A DNA stretch of 64,000 nt, taken from positions 495,888 to 559,887 of the forward strand of contig JANPWX010000030.1 of NCBI GenBank assembly GCA_024734555.1, given 5' to 3'. Of this stretch, positions 12,945 through 24,066 are shown in pieces (position 1 is the stretch's first letter; each line of letters opens with the position of its first letter). The position numbers and the translations under genes were made by a program. Source of the stretch: Trochalopteron elliotii (Eukaryota > Chordata > Aves > Passeriformes > Leiothrichidae). The notes beneath the pieces were generated by a model. It made no database searches, was not told the origin of the DNA, and saw only the letters and a list, made by a program, of their open reading frames with translations.

Positions 12945-15900
12945 GCATGCACTAGTCAAGGTTAATAAAATTGAGTTAGTAACTCCTGGATGAGAGTTTC
13001 CATGTAAGCGTACAGTAGGCTGTAATCAGTCATCCTTACTCATCACCTCTTTGGCAGTCTGGATTACAAGGGAGAAAAAGATACAAAAGACTCCATGGAA
13101 ATTACAAGCAAGTACAAACAATTCTCAGTTTCTAAAAGGCAACAGCCTCCCCTATTCATTAGTTTCTGTCCCTATTTCAGACATTAAAATTGGACATGAA
13201 CGACAGAATCAAAATTAAGAGCTTGTCTCCTCCAAAGGTCCCTCTTTAATTAATGTAGTCATTAGCAAGGTGCCTGCAAGAGTGTGATTCAGAGTATTAA
13301 GTCTAATACATAAACTGTGAGCATCCCCACTGCATTAGGGAGCAAACACCTGCATATGCAAAACAAAGCCATGTGGAAGGAAGAATAAAATTCAGACATG
13401 CAAACAAGCAAAAGGAAAGAGGCAGCAGGTGACAGGAGTAGGTCTGAAGGGACGTGACTGATGGGGACATGCTGCACAAAACCAGGCAGAGAGTGCATGG
13501 AGGGCAGGTGCCCCTCCAAAGCAGTCAGGAGGCAAAGCTGTGCCTTGCTCCAAGAACTGCTCCTATCAAACCTGATCTGCCAACTGGCAAGCACAGCTTC
13601 TTGTACCATGATTCATGGACATGGCCCCCAGTTCAAGCAAGAAGTGGGAAGAGGTGTGGACAGAAACCTCCCCCGTCCCCTCCAATATCCACAATGGCCA
13701 TTGGTGCACTGTTAGGATGGACCTGTGTTACCTTGGAGAAAGTGTGACCGGGGATAACTTCTATGTAACATCCCCACGTGCTACTCTCAAACAAAACGCA
13801 GCCCTGTCACTCCCTCTGCTTAGGTGTTTGATCTCACAACTTCTGAGCAGCTTGACATAAAAACCTTCTATGGTGCTTCTCAGATCTCTTACTTTCGAGT
13901 GAATAGGTGAGTGATGCACCAGATTAACAGCCCATAATTGCCTTCCAAACACTACAAGTTCACCACGACTCAATGACCAGGGAACCTATCTGCTTCAGGG
14001 AGATAAAGTGCCAGGCAGAAGCTGCCATGCCATATGTAAGCGAAGCTCTAGAAGGAGCAGAGGGTGTACATATTAATTACCTTTCCTTGGGATGGAAAAT
14101 GTGCCATTCTCCTAAGTGTCCAACATACACGTTCACATGCTGAAAATACAACTTGCTTAGCCACACTGAGCACCTAGGCCTTACGTTTTACCCACTTCAG
14201 CTCAGGCTTTGGAACAACGAGCTACAGATTCAAGTTGTAACAGCACTTCAATTCTTCAGAAAAAAAAGAAAAAAACAACACAGAGGTTTCCACTTACAAA
14301 TGAGAGAGGCTGGTAGATAAATTATATTAATAGACAAATATAAGCAAAAATAATCAAACACTCAAACAAACCCCCAACAAATGAGTTTGGGGAAACCTAG
14401 AGTTAAGTTTCATTATTTTTATTGAAGTTCTGCAGCTAAAAGACAAGAAGAAAATTTATTTCACAGTTTAAATCACAAACTGTCAAGTCCACCCTATTTA
14501 ATTGTTCCAAAAATTATAATAGAAGCTAAATACTCTCCTTCAGAATTCATCAACTTTAGTTATTTAGCCACATTCTTAACCTTCAGCTTCACTTTCTTTT
14601 CATTTCTAACAGATTGGAGGAACTACAAGAAGTTGTTATATTTGCAATGTTCTGCCAGAATGGTGAGCTATGACCATGCTGGAGACAAAGGTCCCCTCAG
14701 TTTAGAGGACAATTCATGAAACATTTGGCTAACAACTGCATAGAAATAGGATTTTTCATGTACTCTATTACTCAATGAGCAGTGCATGGGAAAGCACATA
14801 CAGCACGTTATTTCAGCTCAAACAGTGCATCCAATCACTGGAAAGCTTCCAGTCTGCTTTATAAAATATAGCTACTTAAGAGTAAAATATGAAGGTCAGG
14901 AGGCATCAGTTTTGACCCCTAGTGAGGGGGAAACATTTGCCCCAAGTTTTCAGCCTAAGGATAGGCTGGACATTAGAGGGTACCTTGGGAACAAGAAGTA
15001 GTGTATAAAGTGTACAAAAGTATAGAGGAGTTTATATATCATGAAGTAAAACTGGAAACCTTTCCAAGCAATACACTCTCAGAAGGAAAACCACAGCACC
15101 TCATGTGTTGCTTCATGGCTGCAAAGAAGCAAGCAAAGGAGGGCTGCAGCAGGGACCCTGCTAATCCAAACAGCAGAGAAACTGCGAGACAAACTGGGTT
15201 GCAGTGTCCCTGTAACTTTGGAAACACAGGGTTAAGTCAGGTGCTACTCAATTTGTTTGTGTTTCCCACCACTGTGGTCTTCCCCAGTGCAACCAGCCCA
15301 GAGAATTCTGGCTGGAACTACTCTGCACCTGAAATTCAAGGTGTTCTACTGAAGGTAAAGACAGTCAGGGTCTCACCTGGCAGCTGCCCAGAGCTGCCCA
15401 GACGGAACTGGGATCTGCCCCAGGAGTTCTCAAACACCAGGGGTTAACTTCCCCTCTGCCTAAGAAAAGCACACTTCTGAGACACGACTAACACACAGAT
15501 TCAGCAACACCACACAAGCCTGTTCTTCCCTTCAGCTCCTCCATCCTAACAAAAAACATTCCACAATCCCCTGAGAGATTAAGACTCTTCAACACAGTTA
15601 ACTTACATTAGTTATGGCTCTTGGAGTAGGCAGTGAAACCAGCTACAACTCTTCATTTAAAAAATCTACTGGGAAATGTCCTTTAGCACAGACTGCTGTT
15701 CTCCAGTCACTGCTTCCTGGAGAGGCACAGACGTGCTGGGATAGCAGCTGGGAAAAAAGGAAGGATTGCAGCAAGTTTATAAGATTATAGAGGGTGTGGT
15801 TTTTTCATTTCTATTTTTTACCTGGAAAACTTCTGATCAGATAAAAAAAATTGTTTTTTAAATAAAACATATTTGCACTTTCAAAATAGAAAAAAAAAAT

Positions 15901-16573
15901 GGAATTTGGCAAGGTTTTTGTAGACTAAATAACCACAATGTCTGGATCCGTGTTTTTTTGATAAAACAGAAGTAGAGATGTGGGTTTAAACAAGTGGTTC
16001 TGTGATACGAACATTTCTTAAACTTGTTTCTGTAGGTTACAAATTTTTGCTTAGCAAACCCATTTTCATATTCCCATCTGTGGCAATATTTTCCAGAAGA
16101 CATGGGAAAGACAGCAAAGTTTTTACTAAATTTGTCTTTATGTACAAGCATACAAAAGCTGGTACTTCAAGTTAGAGTTAAATGCAGGACTTGTGACTGT
16201 CCCCAGCTGTTTTACCAGCCTGAAAACTTTTGCCACTATATATCATGAAAGTTTTACAGAACCCTCTGCTGTGCCACGATAAAAATATGCTAAGACAAAT
16301 AGTACATACATCAGTAATTGAAGTAGTACCTCTGCTCCCAGCTGTGCTTCCATAAAAGCACAACATCCAATAGTCCAACCACAAAAATCTGATATAAACT
16401 TGACCAGTTGTTACAAATGCATAGAACTAAATCAAATTTTATCTTTGCACACAGAACCTACAACATGTAAAAAGTAGTAGAAGACAGAAAATTGGCTTTT
16501 GTATCAAATCTCATTATTTTTTTGCTTTTAAACATTCAAATTTGCATATGTATGCTTATACTTACTAAATAAA

Positions 16574-16668
16574 CATTAATTAAAAAAAAAAAAACAACAA
16601 AAAATCCACCCAGAAAACATACAACACAAAACCAAACAAAAAACACAACCCAAACAAAAAAAAAGAAG
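16574..16668. repeat. A/C-rich low-complexity tract
   Basis: The plus strand has an A13 run at 16582-16594 followed by A/C-rich sequence with (CAA)- and (ACCAAA)-like words. It resembles the tract at 8.3 kb in composition. The overlapping 72-codon minus-strand ORF (F, V and G runs) is an artefact of the repeat. Confidence 0.85.
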
Positions 16669-19600
16669 CCTTTCACAAAAAGGTATATGAAGTATATAAT
16701 ATTTGTTTTGGACTTATTCCAGTCTCTTACACAAATGCTTTTTGAGGTTTCCATAAATGATTATTTATGGACTTGCCCAAAGCTTCAAGAATCCTTTTCA
16801 CAGACACACATGCTCCAACACTACAATCCATCACATGTTATGGCTTCTACAAATGCTAACAGCTCCCTCTGGGTTTATGGGCCTTTATCAATGTAGTAAC
16901 TGACATGAGTTTTTTCCCCTTTGAACACAAGATCTTGTCCAAAACCACACAGGAATAAAAGCCCAATAAAATGATTTTACATTGGAATAGCAACAAGAAG
17001 TCTGGATATGTTAATCTGGCTTATGGAAACTTAACAGTTATTGGTACTCTTACATCTCATTACTAAAAAAGTGTGATTACTTGTCTGTCCCTGAAACCTC
17101 TTTGTAAACTATGTTCATGACTTAATACTCTAAAAATTATTTGGATTAAAGACTGGGGTGATGCTCTGGTGCTGCAGTTAGGTGAGTCGCCTATCTCTGC
17201 CCTGAGTTTCTACAAGAAATCCTGAAAATACAAGCTCCAAAAACTAAAAAGTCTTGAGTCTCAAGTGTGCCTCTAGAATGTGCAGAAAAATGCATCTGAT
17301 AGTATTAAACTTACCTGATGCACATTTAACCAATCACAGGCAGAACTAAAGGGCATCATTTTTACCAACATAACAAGGCAGCACCAATACTGGTGCTGTG
17401 ACAAGTCAGTAATTGTTCAGTTTATGGAAATCTGACCCCTTGGTAAATGTGATGTTCTCAGAGCAGGAGAAGTCATTAGGAAGTTAACTGACAGCTTTGG
17501 TCAGGGATGTCATCAGGATGTTAGTAATACTCCATCAGATACACTGCACAGACATGCATCAGACACACTGCAAGGACACAAAAGGCTCAGCCCACAAGGA
17601 GTTATTTATGAATTTAAATTACTTTTAGCATGAAAACAAATTCTCACATTTAGACTGGTTCTGCAAGGAAAAACTGGGCATTTCACACGCTTCGTTATTA
17701 AAGACTGAGACTTGGCCAGCAAGCAGCAGAAAGCCAGTGGCTGCCACCTTCTGAACTGGGTTTAATCAGTCATTAAAACACAGCAGTTACCTGAGAAACA
17801 AGGCTTCCCTAATGACTCTAAATAAGCTTTCTAGGTAATATAACCTGCAGTAAAAAGCAGCCAAGACTTTTAACTTTCATGATGCAGAAAGACTGGAAAC
17901 CAACCAAGTGAAATGGAGGGGGAGGGTAAAACATCAGAGCAATAAACAGGGACAGGAGCTGGGGAGAGCTTGGAAAGCCTCATTGTGTAAGAGTTTCTTC
18001 TGATGCCTTGTCACCTGTGGCCAGACCTGACTGCTAGTTGTGCTTCTGCAGCACCTGGCCAGAAAAGCTCGGTTAAGATGTTCTAATGGTGCCATGTGAC
18101 TCATTTCCTTTTTGTAAAAAATTAAAGTAAATATGGTGAAACCTGTGCCAAGAACTAACTCGTATAATCTCTGTTCAAAGTCACTTGCTATGTCGTGCTT
18201 GTGATAAACAGCACAGGCACACACGAACCACTGTCCCATTCTTCCACCTGTCAGAAACCCTTTGCAACACATCCAAGCACTTTTCTTTCAAAGAATACTC
18301 CTCTCAGTCTTTTTCCAATAAAGTGGTTTTTAAAGGAAAAAAAAATGCTGAGCTTCAGTCTGAAAATACATGTTATCCCAGAAAGTAACACACCTGAACT
18401 AAAAAGTCTGAATAAAGAAGAAGAAACATGAGAATTCCAGTGTGCCCTCATTTCAGAGGGCCTCCACATAACTGAGGAGGAAGAGGGCTGAGCAAGAAAT
18501 GCTTCAAAAAACAAACCTTTATTTTACTCAATTTTATTTACTTTATTTACTCAGTTTTGACCATCTCTCTTCTACTAAGAGCTTTATCAAATGCAAAGTC
18601 TGATTGGTGCTATCAGCTCCAAAACACTCTGCACTACTGTGTACATTTTAAAAATAACAAAGAAGCAGCAGCCCCTGACTTCCACATGCGCAAGGATCAG
18701 CCACACAGGACACTGGGGTGTGCCCCAGGTTTGCAGTCACCCTTTACTTTTGTTCTTCTTGCTCATTTCAAACTGACAAATCCAGCCAATCTCTGTGCTC
18801 GCTACTGTGTGCAAGCTCCTGTTTGCAGCCAAGGCAGATTAGCCACTTTGCTGCTGAAATACCACGCAACACATGCTGCCTTGTGCCTGTCACCCAGCAG
18901 CCTCGTGGGAATGCAATCTGAGCCTGGAGGAGCAATGGAGCGGCAAAAGAAGAGGTTCAAAAAGACAGGAAGAGAAACAGCTCAGAAAGAACAACAATTC
19001 CTTCATTTCCAGCTTCTGTTATTAACACTCCTGCCTTTACACGTACAGTTAGGAGAAGGAGAGCCTGTGATTTGTCACTTACTTTTTTTACCAATTTACC
19101 TGAGCAAGAACTGGAAGGAAAACTTTTCTGATAGCTGAAACACTATTAAAATTTTGTCTAGCTTAAAATAGTCTGGTTTTCTATATAACACTTGCTATGT
19201 CTGCTGTGCAGTCCATTTCTTTCTAGTTTGTGTTAATTTAGTGATATGGTTAATTTGAGCACCAAAGACAATACTGTTTTGAGCCCTCAGCTTTACAAAG
19301 GCTGGCAAGCAGTAATGCAACAGAGCAGTGGAGCAAATTAATTTGAGAACACAAGTGGCCATTTATCACACACGTTTTGCCTTTGAGCACAAACCTAAGA
19401 TGACCATTCTGCCAGCTTTGGATTCTCAAACTCTTCCAACACCGTGCAAGCCTGACTCACAGCCCAGGGTAAAAGACTTGCAGCTGTGACAAGTTTCTCC
19501 TACCCAAATATGTAACCCCACACTCCCTTCAGCCCTGGCAATCCCCGTCCGTCTGGCAGAGGATCCCGGTCAGACAGAAATGCACAGTTAGATTTATGAC

Positions 19601-19739
19601 CCAGGCAGATTTTACAAGTTGAGTCAAATTATTCCCGGCAAAGAGGAAATAAACTCTGCATAATCTACACCTCCCCACACCTTCCCTTCAGAAATGACAT
19701 ATTGTCATCTCCTCAATAGGCAGGCAGGGAGGCTTTCAT

Positions 19740-19870
19740 AGCTTGCTGCCCAATTACAGGAGGAATTCTGCCCTCCTCCTCCAGCCTGTACAATGGGTTC
19801 TTTATGTAAATCACTCAGAAAAAATTAATACACCATTAATCCATCAGTAAAGCTTCCTTTCCCATCTCTG
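19740..19870. promoter_or_regulatory. Possible conserved non-coding element
   Basis: Non-repetitive sequence carries an octamer-like tatgtaaat, paired attaata/attaatcc homeodomain-type sites and little ORF content. The texture resembles vertebrate conserved non-coding elements. No alignment was possible, so this is only a candidate. Confidence 0.18.
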
Positions 19871-21086
19871 CCCTGCGGCGTGAGCACAGGCTAAGGAAGG
19901 CAACACGAGAAACACAGTCACACAGAATCCAGCAGAAGAACCAGATGGTTCTTCGGATCCCTGCAAGATCCCACCCCACAGGTGTTAGAAGCTAATCTGG
20001 CATCACTGTACAATATCAATATACCAACAGGCAGAAGTAAAAATTACTGGTTGCAAATGCACACTCCCTTTTTAGAAGTTTTTTGCAGCAAAGTATGTTA
20101 GAAAACAATCTTCAAAGCACAAATTAAAGTTATGTCCTAGCGTGCAGGGAGCAAAGCACAAGCATATACATCCTGTGTTAGTGTTCCTGCATACAAACCA
20201 TTTACTGAAGCCACAATCTGTTTTGACACGGAAGTGAAATTCTGGTCAAATAGCTATTAACTGCTCCCAGAAATGCAAAGAAATAAAAGGCCCTTTGAAG
20301 ATCAAATGCCCTCGGAGAGCCTGCCTGCTCTTACAAAAGTGACCTTACAGCAAAACTGAGTCAACCTTGCACTTTCTATTAACAAACTACTGCTCTGGCA
20401 GCACTAGAGAAGTTACAACCAAATCACTCACTTTACTGAGTATTTTCAACCTTGCGTGCACACACACCCGACTGCCTGCCAGCCAGCTACTGGCAACTGC
20501 AGCTCACCAACTCACAGGAGCAAACTTCCTAAATTTGTTTTGATTTATGGCAAATAAGAGGTAATTGGTTGTTTAGTGACCTGACAAACTTCATTCAAAA
20601 ACAGAACAAAAAAAAGAAAAGTACTTTTTAGAAGTCTCATATAAAATATACTCCAGGCCTGAACATTTCAAGGGTTCAGTCAGAGCTGCTTATCTCGTAT
20701 CCTAGATGTCCCTCCTCTCTGTGGAGCAATTCCCATCATTTTATCATCACCTCTTTTATTTTGCATCTGGGACCTCTTCTCAGTCTGCCCTCATAAAACA
20801 AAATACACTTAAATTTTTCCCAGCAGGACCATGAGGCAGTCATCCAAGAAAAGCCACCCAGTCGTTTAGAAGTGGAGTCTTAAAGGGCTTTTGGTTCCAC
20901 ATTTTGAAGAGAGATTCTTGCAGCACCTGCCCAAAGACTCTGGCACCAATGACTACTGGCTACAAGAAGCATAAACAAAACTTAGCTATATCCCACAAAA
21001 TCCGCACCCAGATGGGAAATGAAAGGTTTTTCCTATTAATCACTATAGGCTTTCACAGTTTTATCCCCCCAAAACTTGGCAAGGCA

Positions 21087-21132
21087 GTGCTGCACCTCAG
21101 TTTTTGTGCTGCACCTCAGCTTTTGTGCTGCC
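21087..21132. repeat. 19-bp tandem repeat, about 2.4 copies
   Basis: The unit gtgctgcacctcagttttt at 21087-21105 is repeated with one change at 21106-21124, and a partial third copy ends near 21132. It lies immediately before the (CTC)n microsatellite. Confidence 0.9.
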
Positions 21133-21135
21133 TTA

Positions 21136-21164
21136 CTCCTCCTCCTCCTCCTCCTCCTCCTCCC
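21136..21164. repeat. (CCT)n / (AGG)n microsatellite
   Basis: About nine CTC/CCT units run on the plus strand. On the minus strand this is purine-rich (GGA)n just inside the intron of the candidate exon at 21275-21338. The poly-arginine and poly-serine ORFs across it are repeat translations. Confidence 0.95.
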
Positions 21165-21169
21165 CCACC

Positions 21170-21620
21170 TGCGGCTCCTGGCCCCCGGTGGGACCCGAGC
21201 AGCTGGAGAGAGCAGCACGGAGCAGGGCTGGCACTTCAGCAGCAATCGCAAGGGTTAAAGAGAAAGCAAGTCACCTTTTCTCTGCGGGCTCCGGTAGGTC
21301 CAGTTCTCGTCATCCTCGTCTACCTGCTGCACGCACATGGAGGAGAGTTCCCCATCGCTGCGAAACAATCTCTTTGTCTGCCTTGACAAGGACGAGAAAT
21401 TTATCCAGCTGACAGCACGCGAGAGGGAGCCTGGGTTTTGTTTGAGTTTGAAAGATCTCGAAACACACTCCTTTTTCATTTTCTTTCAAGCCAGCCACTG
21501 GCGTCGGTTCCAAAGAGACCTCTCTGAAATTGTTCCTGTCCCCTTTCTCAGCGGTTTTCGTGGGAGGCTGAACAAACTCAATCCGACTTCAGTCCAGGTT
21601 TCTTCTCGCTGCCTTTAAGC
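21170..21620. promoter_or_regulatory. CpG-enriched cluster, possible alternative promoter for the minus strand
   Basis: CpG dinucleotides recur through 21170-21620 (for example around gcggctcc, atcgctgcg, gcgtcggt and ttttcgtggg) while flanks are CpG-poor. The enrichment is weaker than at 6.2-6.9 kb. It surrounds and lies upstream of the minus-strand candidate exon, which fits a promoter with its start site near or beyond 21.5 kb. No TATA box is evident. Confidence 0.4.
21275..21338 (-). CDS. Candidate alternative first coding exon, unidentified gene
   Basis: On the minus strand, ATG at 21338-21336 opens 21 codons: M-C-V-Q-Q, an acidic stretch V-D-E-D-D-E-N, then W-T-Y-R-S-P-Q-R-K. One extra G (21275) follows, then the donor AAAAG|GTGACT, with GT at 21274-21273. 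The exon ends in phase 1, the same phase as the exon at 6642-6657, so both could splice to one shared downstream exon. The frame stays open upstream to an ATG at 21479-21477 with A at -3. That gives a 68-codon version with a basic, serine-rich N-terminus; the inner ATG has a weaker context (T at -3). The peptide looks like a soluble cytoplasmic N-terminus, with no signal peptide or membrane segment. I do not recognise the protein. A chance ORF next to a donor-like site is the main alternative. Confidence 0.4.
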
Positions 21621-22700
21621 CAGCACCAGTATGGAGGTAGGTGACTGTGCCAGCGCAGCTCCCCTGAAGCTGTTTTGATACAGCACTTAGGGAGCTGCCA
21701 AAGAAAACAAAGGGGAGAAAAGCAGCGGAAAGTGGCACCTTGCAGCAGCTCAGCGGAGCATGTAAGGGCTGAGCAGAGGATAGCACTGAGGCAAGTGTTT
21801 TCCCCATTCTCCATTCAACAGCAAAAACTGTAGCTCCACTCTTCACCTTGGCATCGCTGCCCAGGAGCGTGCAGGCAATTCAGTCCTCTCTTCTGGTTCA
21901 TCAAAAACAGCCCACGAGGAGGGAAGAGCAGGCAGAGATCACGCCCTGGCATGGCACAGCTCACGAGGGACAATAAAGCCACCACAGTTGTGCCGCCTCA
22001 TTCTGGCTTCCCTCCTCTCACTTAGAGAAAAGCCTGGTGAAGGAGCTCCAGGAAGGCTCTTCTAACAATAAAACCGACTGCGTGGCTATCGCTTAGGATT
22101 AGAGTGAAATATGATAGGCTCGCTCTCCTAAAAGCAAAACTCCTCCTTTCCTCAGCCAGCTCAGTGGCAGCACAAACTTCTGAACTCTGCGTGCAAAAAT
22201 AGGAAAGCACTTGTGCACCTCTGCGGACTTGGAGAGGGGGAAAATAAAATCCTGGAGCTTTTCCACACCAAAAGCATCCCGAACAGTGTGCTGAAAACAT
22301 TAGTGCCCCCGTAACTGGTGGTACATTTGAAAAGAAAACTAAGTGAAAGTGCACAGACATAAACAAAATCTGAGCAGATATTTAGTGATCAGGCTCCCAC
22401 TGGGGTCACTACAGCTCATAAAATAGGTTTCACTCCCAGCTGTTACATTCTGCTGCCTTCTCTTTAAACTAGCAGCTAGGAAAAGCACTCCACAGTGTGA
22501 AAGTTTTAAAAAGCCAGGCACTACTGAAAGCTGCGGTGCTTGCCCTGCATGCCAATACCAACGCTGCTCCCAGGAGGGAATAAGCCTGCAAGATGGAGAG
22601 CCAGAGGGAGCATTTTAAAGCAGACAGGAGTTGGTTAAACCAAGGCACACCAATACCCATGGGTTTTGCTGGGATTGGTCACCAAGATAAAAGTTGACAA

Positions 22701-22725
22701 ACCACCACCACCCCCCCCCCCCCCC
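22701..22725. repeat. (ACC)n followed by a C15 homopolymer
   Basis: Three ACC units run into 15 consecutive C (22711-22725), which is G15 on the minus strand. This is a simple repeat likely to vary in length and to be error-prone in sequencing; the run length may not be exact. Confidence 0.95.
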
Positions 22726-24055
22726 AAGTTTCTATGTTGCAGCAAAAAAAATAGACTTGAATGTGGGAGATAGCCAGTAAGATCAGCTCAGTGAATCCTC
22801 AAGGAGATGGTGGAAGCAAGGAATCCGGGGTGGTGGTGGGGGAGAAAAAGGACACAAAAACATTCCCTTTATCTGGAGAACAAACATTAATGCCTTAACA
22901 GCCTAACGGCTGCAGATGATGTTCTCAAAAGGACAAGGATCTAAGAAAACAAGGGTGCAGTGTTCCGGCTCCCAAGCTGCCGGTCAGATTTACACTGTTG
23001 CAGAACACGCCCCAACCCCTTGGCAGATGCTACCGCAGCCCTCTGGATTCTGCTGCACAGCCTCTTCAAAACCATTAAAAACAAAGGCTCTGGCTTTTTC
23101 TGAAACTTACGGCTCTCTGACTCATAATAAGAGGATAAGGTTTAACCCACTGACTGGGAGGCAAAAAGCTAAGTACTGTATCAGATTACCCTATGAATCA
23201 ACCAGGCACACCAAAGTGACCTTTGGCTCCCTCTAACACTGCACAATGGGTTGGCCAACTGTCTTCTGTAAATAATTTAATAGGCTGCATTTAAATTGAC
23301 CTCACTCCAACGAGGTAATGCATATGTACATACACAGGTCCCCAACACTTCCCAAAGTCAGTGGTGCTGTAGTGGGTTGTGCTGGGAGGGGGCTGCAGGG
23401 GGTGCACGCCGAGAGTGTGCTAAGTGAGTGCGACTGGGGCTAACGCACTGCTAACACTCGCTTTTCTCACTGTGTCATCAAGTCCTTCTAGTTCGGGGGG
23501 TTTTTGTCTTTGTTAACAGACACCACTCCCCATCCTTGATGAGACAAGAGACCTGTGTAGGGTTGGCAGGTTTCCTTTGTTTTTCTTCCTTTTGCTTACG
23601 AGAAGACTTGAGAATGTGGAGTGAGATACCCCTAGAGACCCAAGCGCTGAAATACCCATTTTGGAGCAGCTCATGTACAAATAGGCAGAATTTAATATAA
23701 AAATCAAAAAATCAAAGCCCATGCTTAAAGTCAACTTAGTTCTTTTGACAAAGAGCAAACATTTGTAATTGCCAGTACTGAAAAGTACAGAGAACTGTAA
23801 ACTACCACAGCTATTACTGGCTAAATTATACAGAGCCAGATGTATAAAATCCCTGGTAGGAACTGCAGAATCACAGTCATCTCCTTTCCAATGTACTACT
23901 TAGAAACGGAAGATCAGAGGATCCAACAAGAAGGAAACCCTTTCAGGTTAACCCAAAATGCCAGGGTAAATCCCAGAGGCCTGCCCAGAGTCTAGGTGGC
24001 AATTTAATTTCAGGAATTTTCCTGACCTGTCTGTACCTCTGCCTTTTTTACACGG

Positions 24056-24066
24056 TGCTGAGTCAC
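24056..24066 (+). promoter_or_regulatory. MARE/AP-1-like site
   Basis: The sequence tgctgagtcac matches the left half and core of the Maf recognition element (TGCTGAGTCA) and contains a full AP-1 core (TGAGTCA). It is isolated in non-coding sequence and may be chance. Confidence 0.25.

Larger units (their letters stand above)
7261..21080. other. Long AT-rich stretch without a supported gene
   Basis: Only short ORFs are present. Low-complexity tracts lie at 8291-8400 and 16574-16668, and an A12 run at 11624-11635. I see no exon I would defend. Isolated donor-like sites occur, for example the minus-strand CAG|GTAAGT at about 17318-17311 and CCAG|GTGAG near 15380, but without a pyrimidine-rich acceptor and conserved-looking frame. 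If the 21.3 kb exon belongs to the same gene as the 6.65 kb exon, this is intron for the longer transcript and upstream flank for the shorter one. Confidence 0.5.

Noticed and set aside
17311..17400. Minus-strand open segment ending at a strong CAG|GTAAGT donor
   Set aside because: The upstream CACAG lacks a pyrimidine tract and the translation is unremarkable; probably a chance donor.
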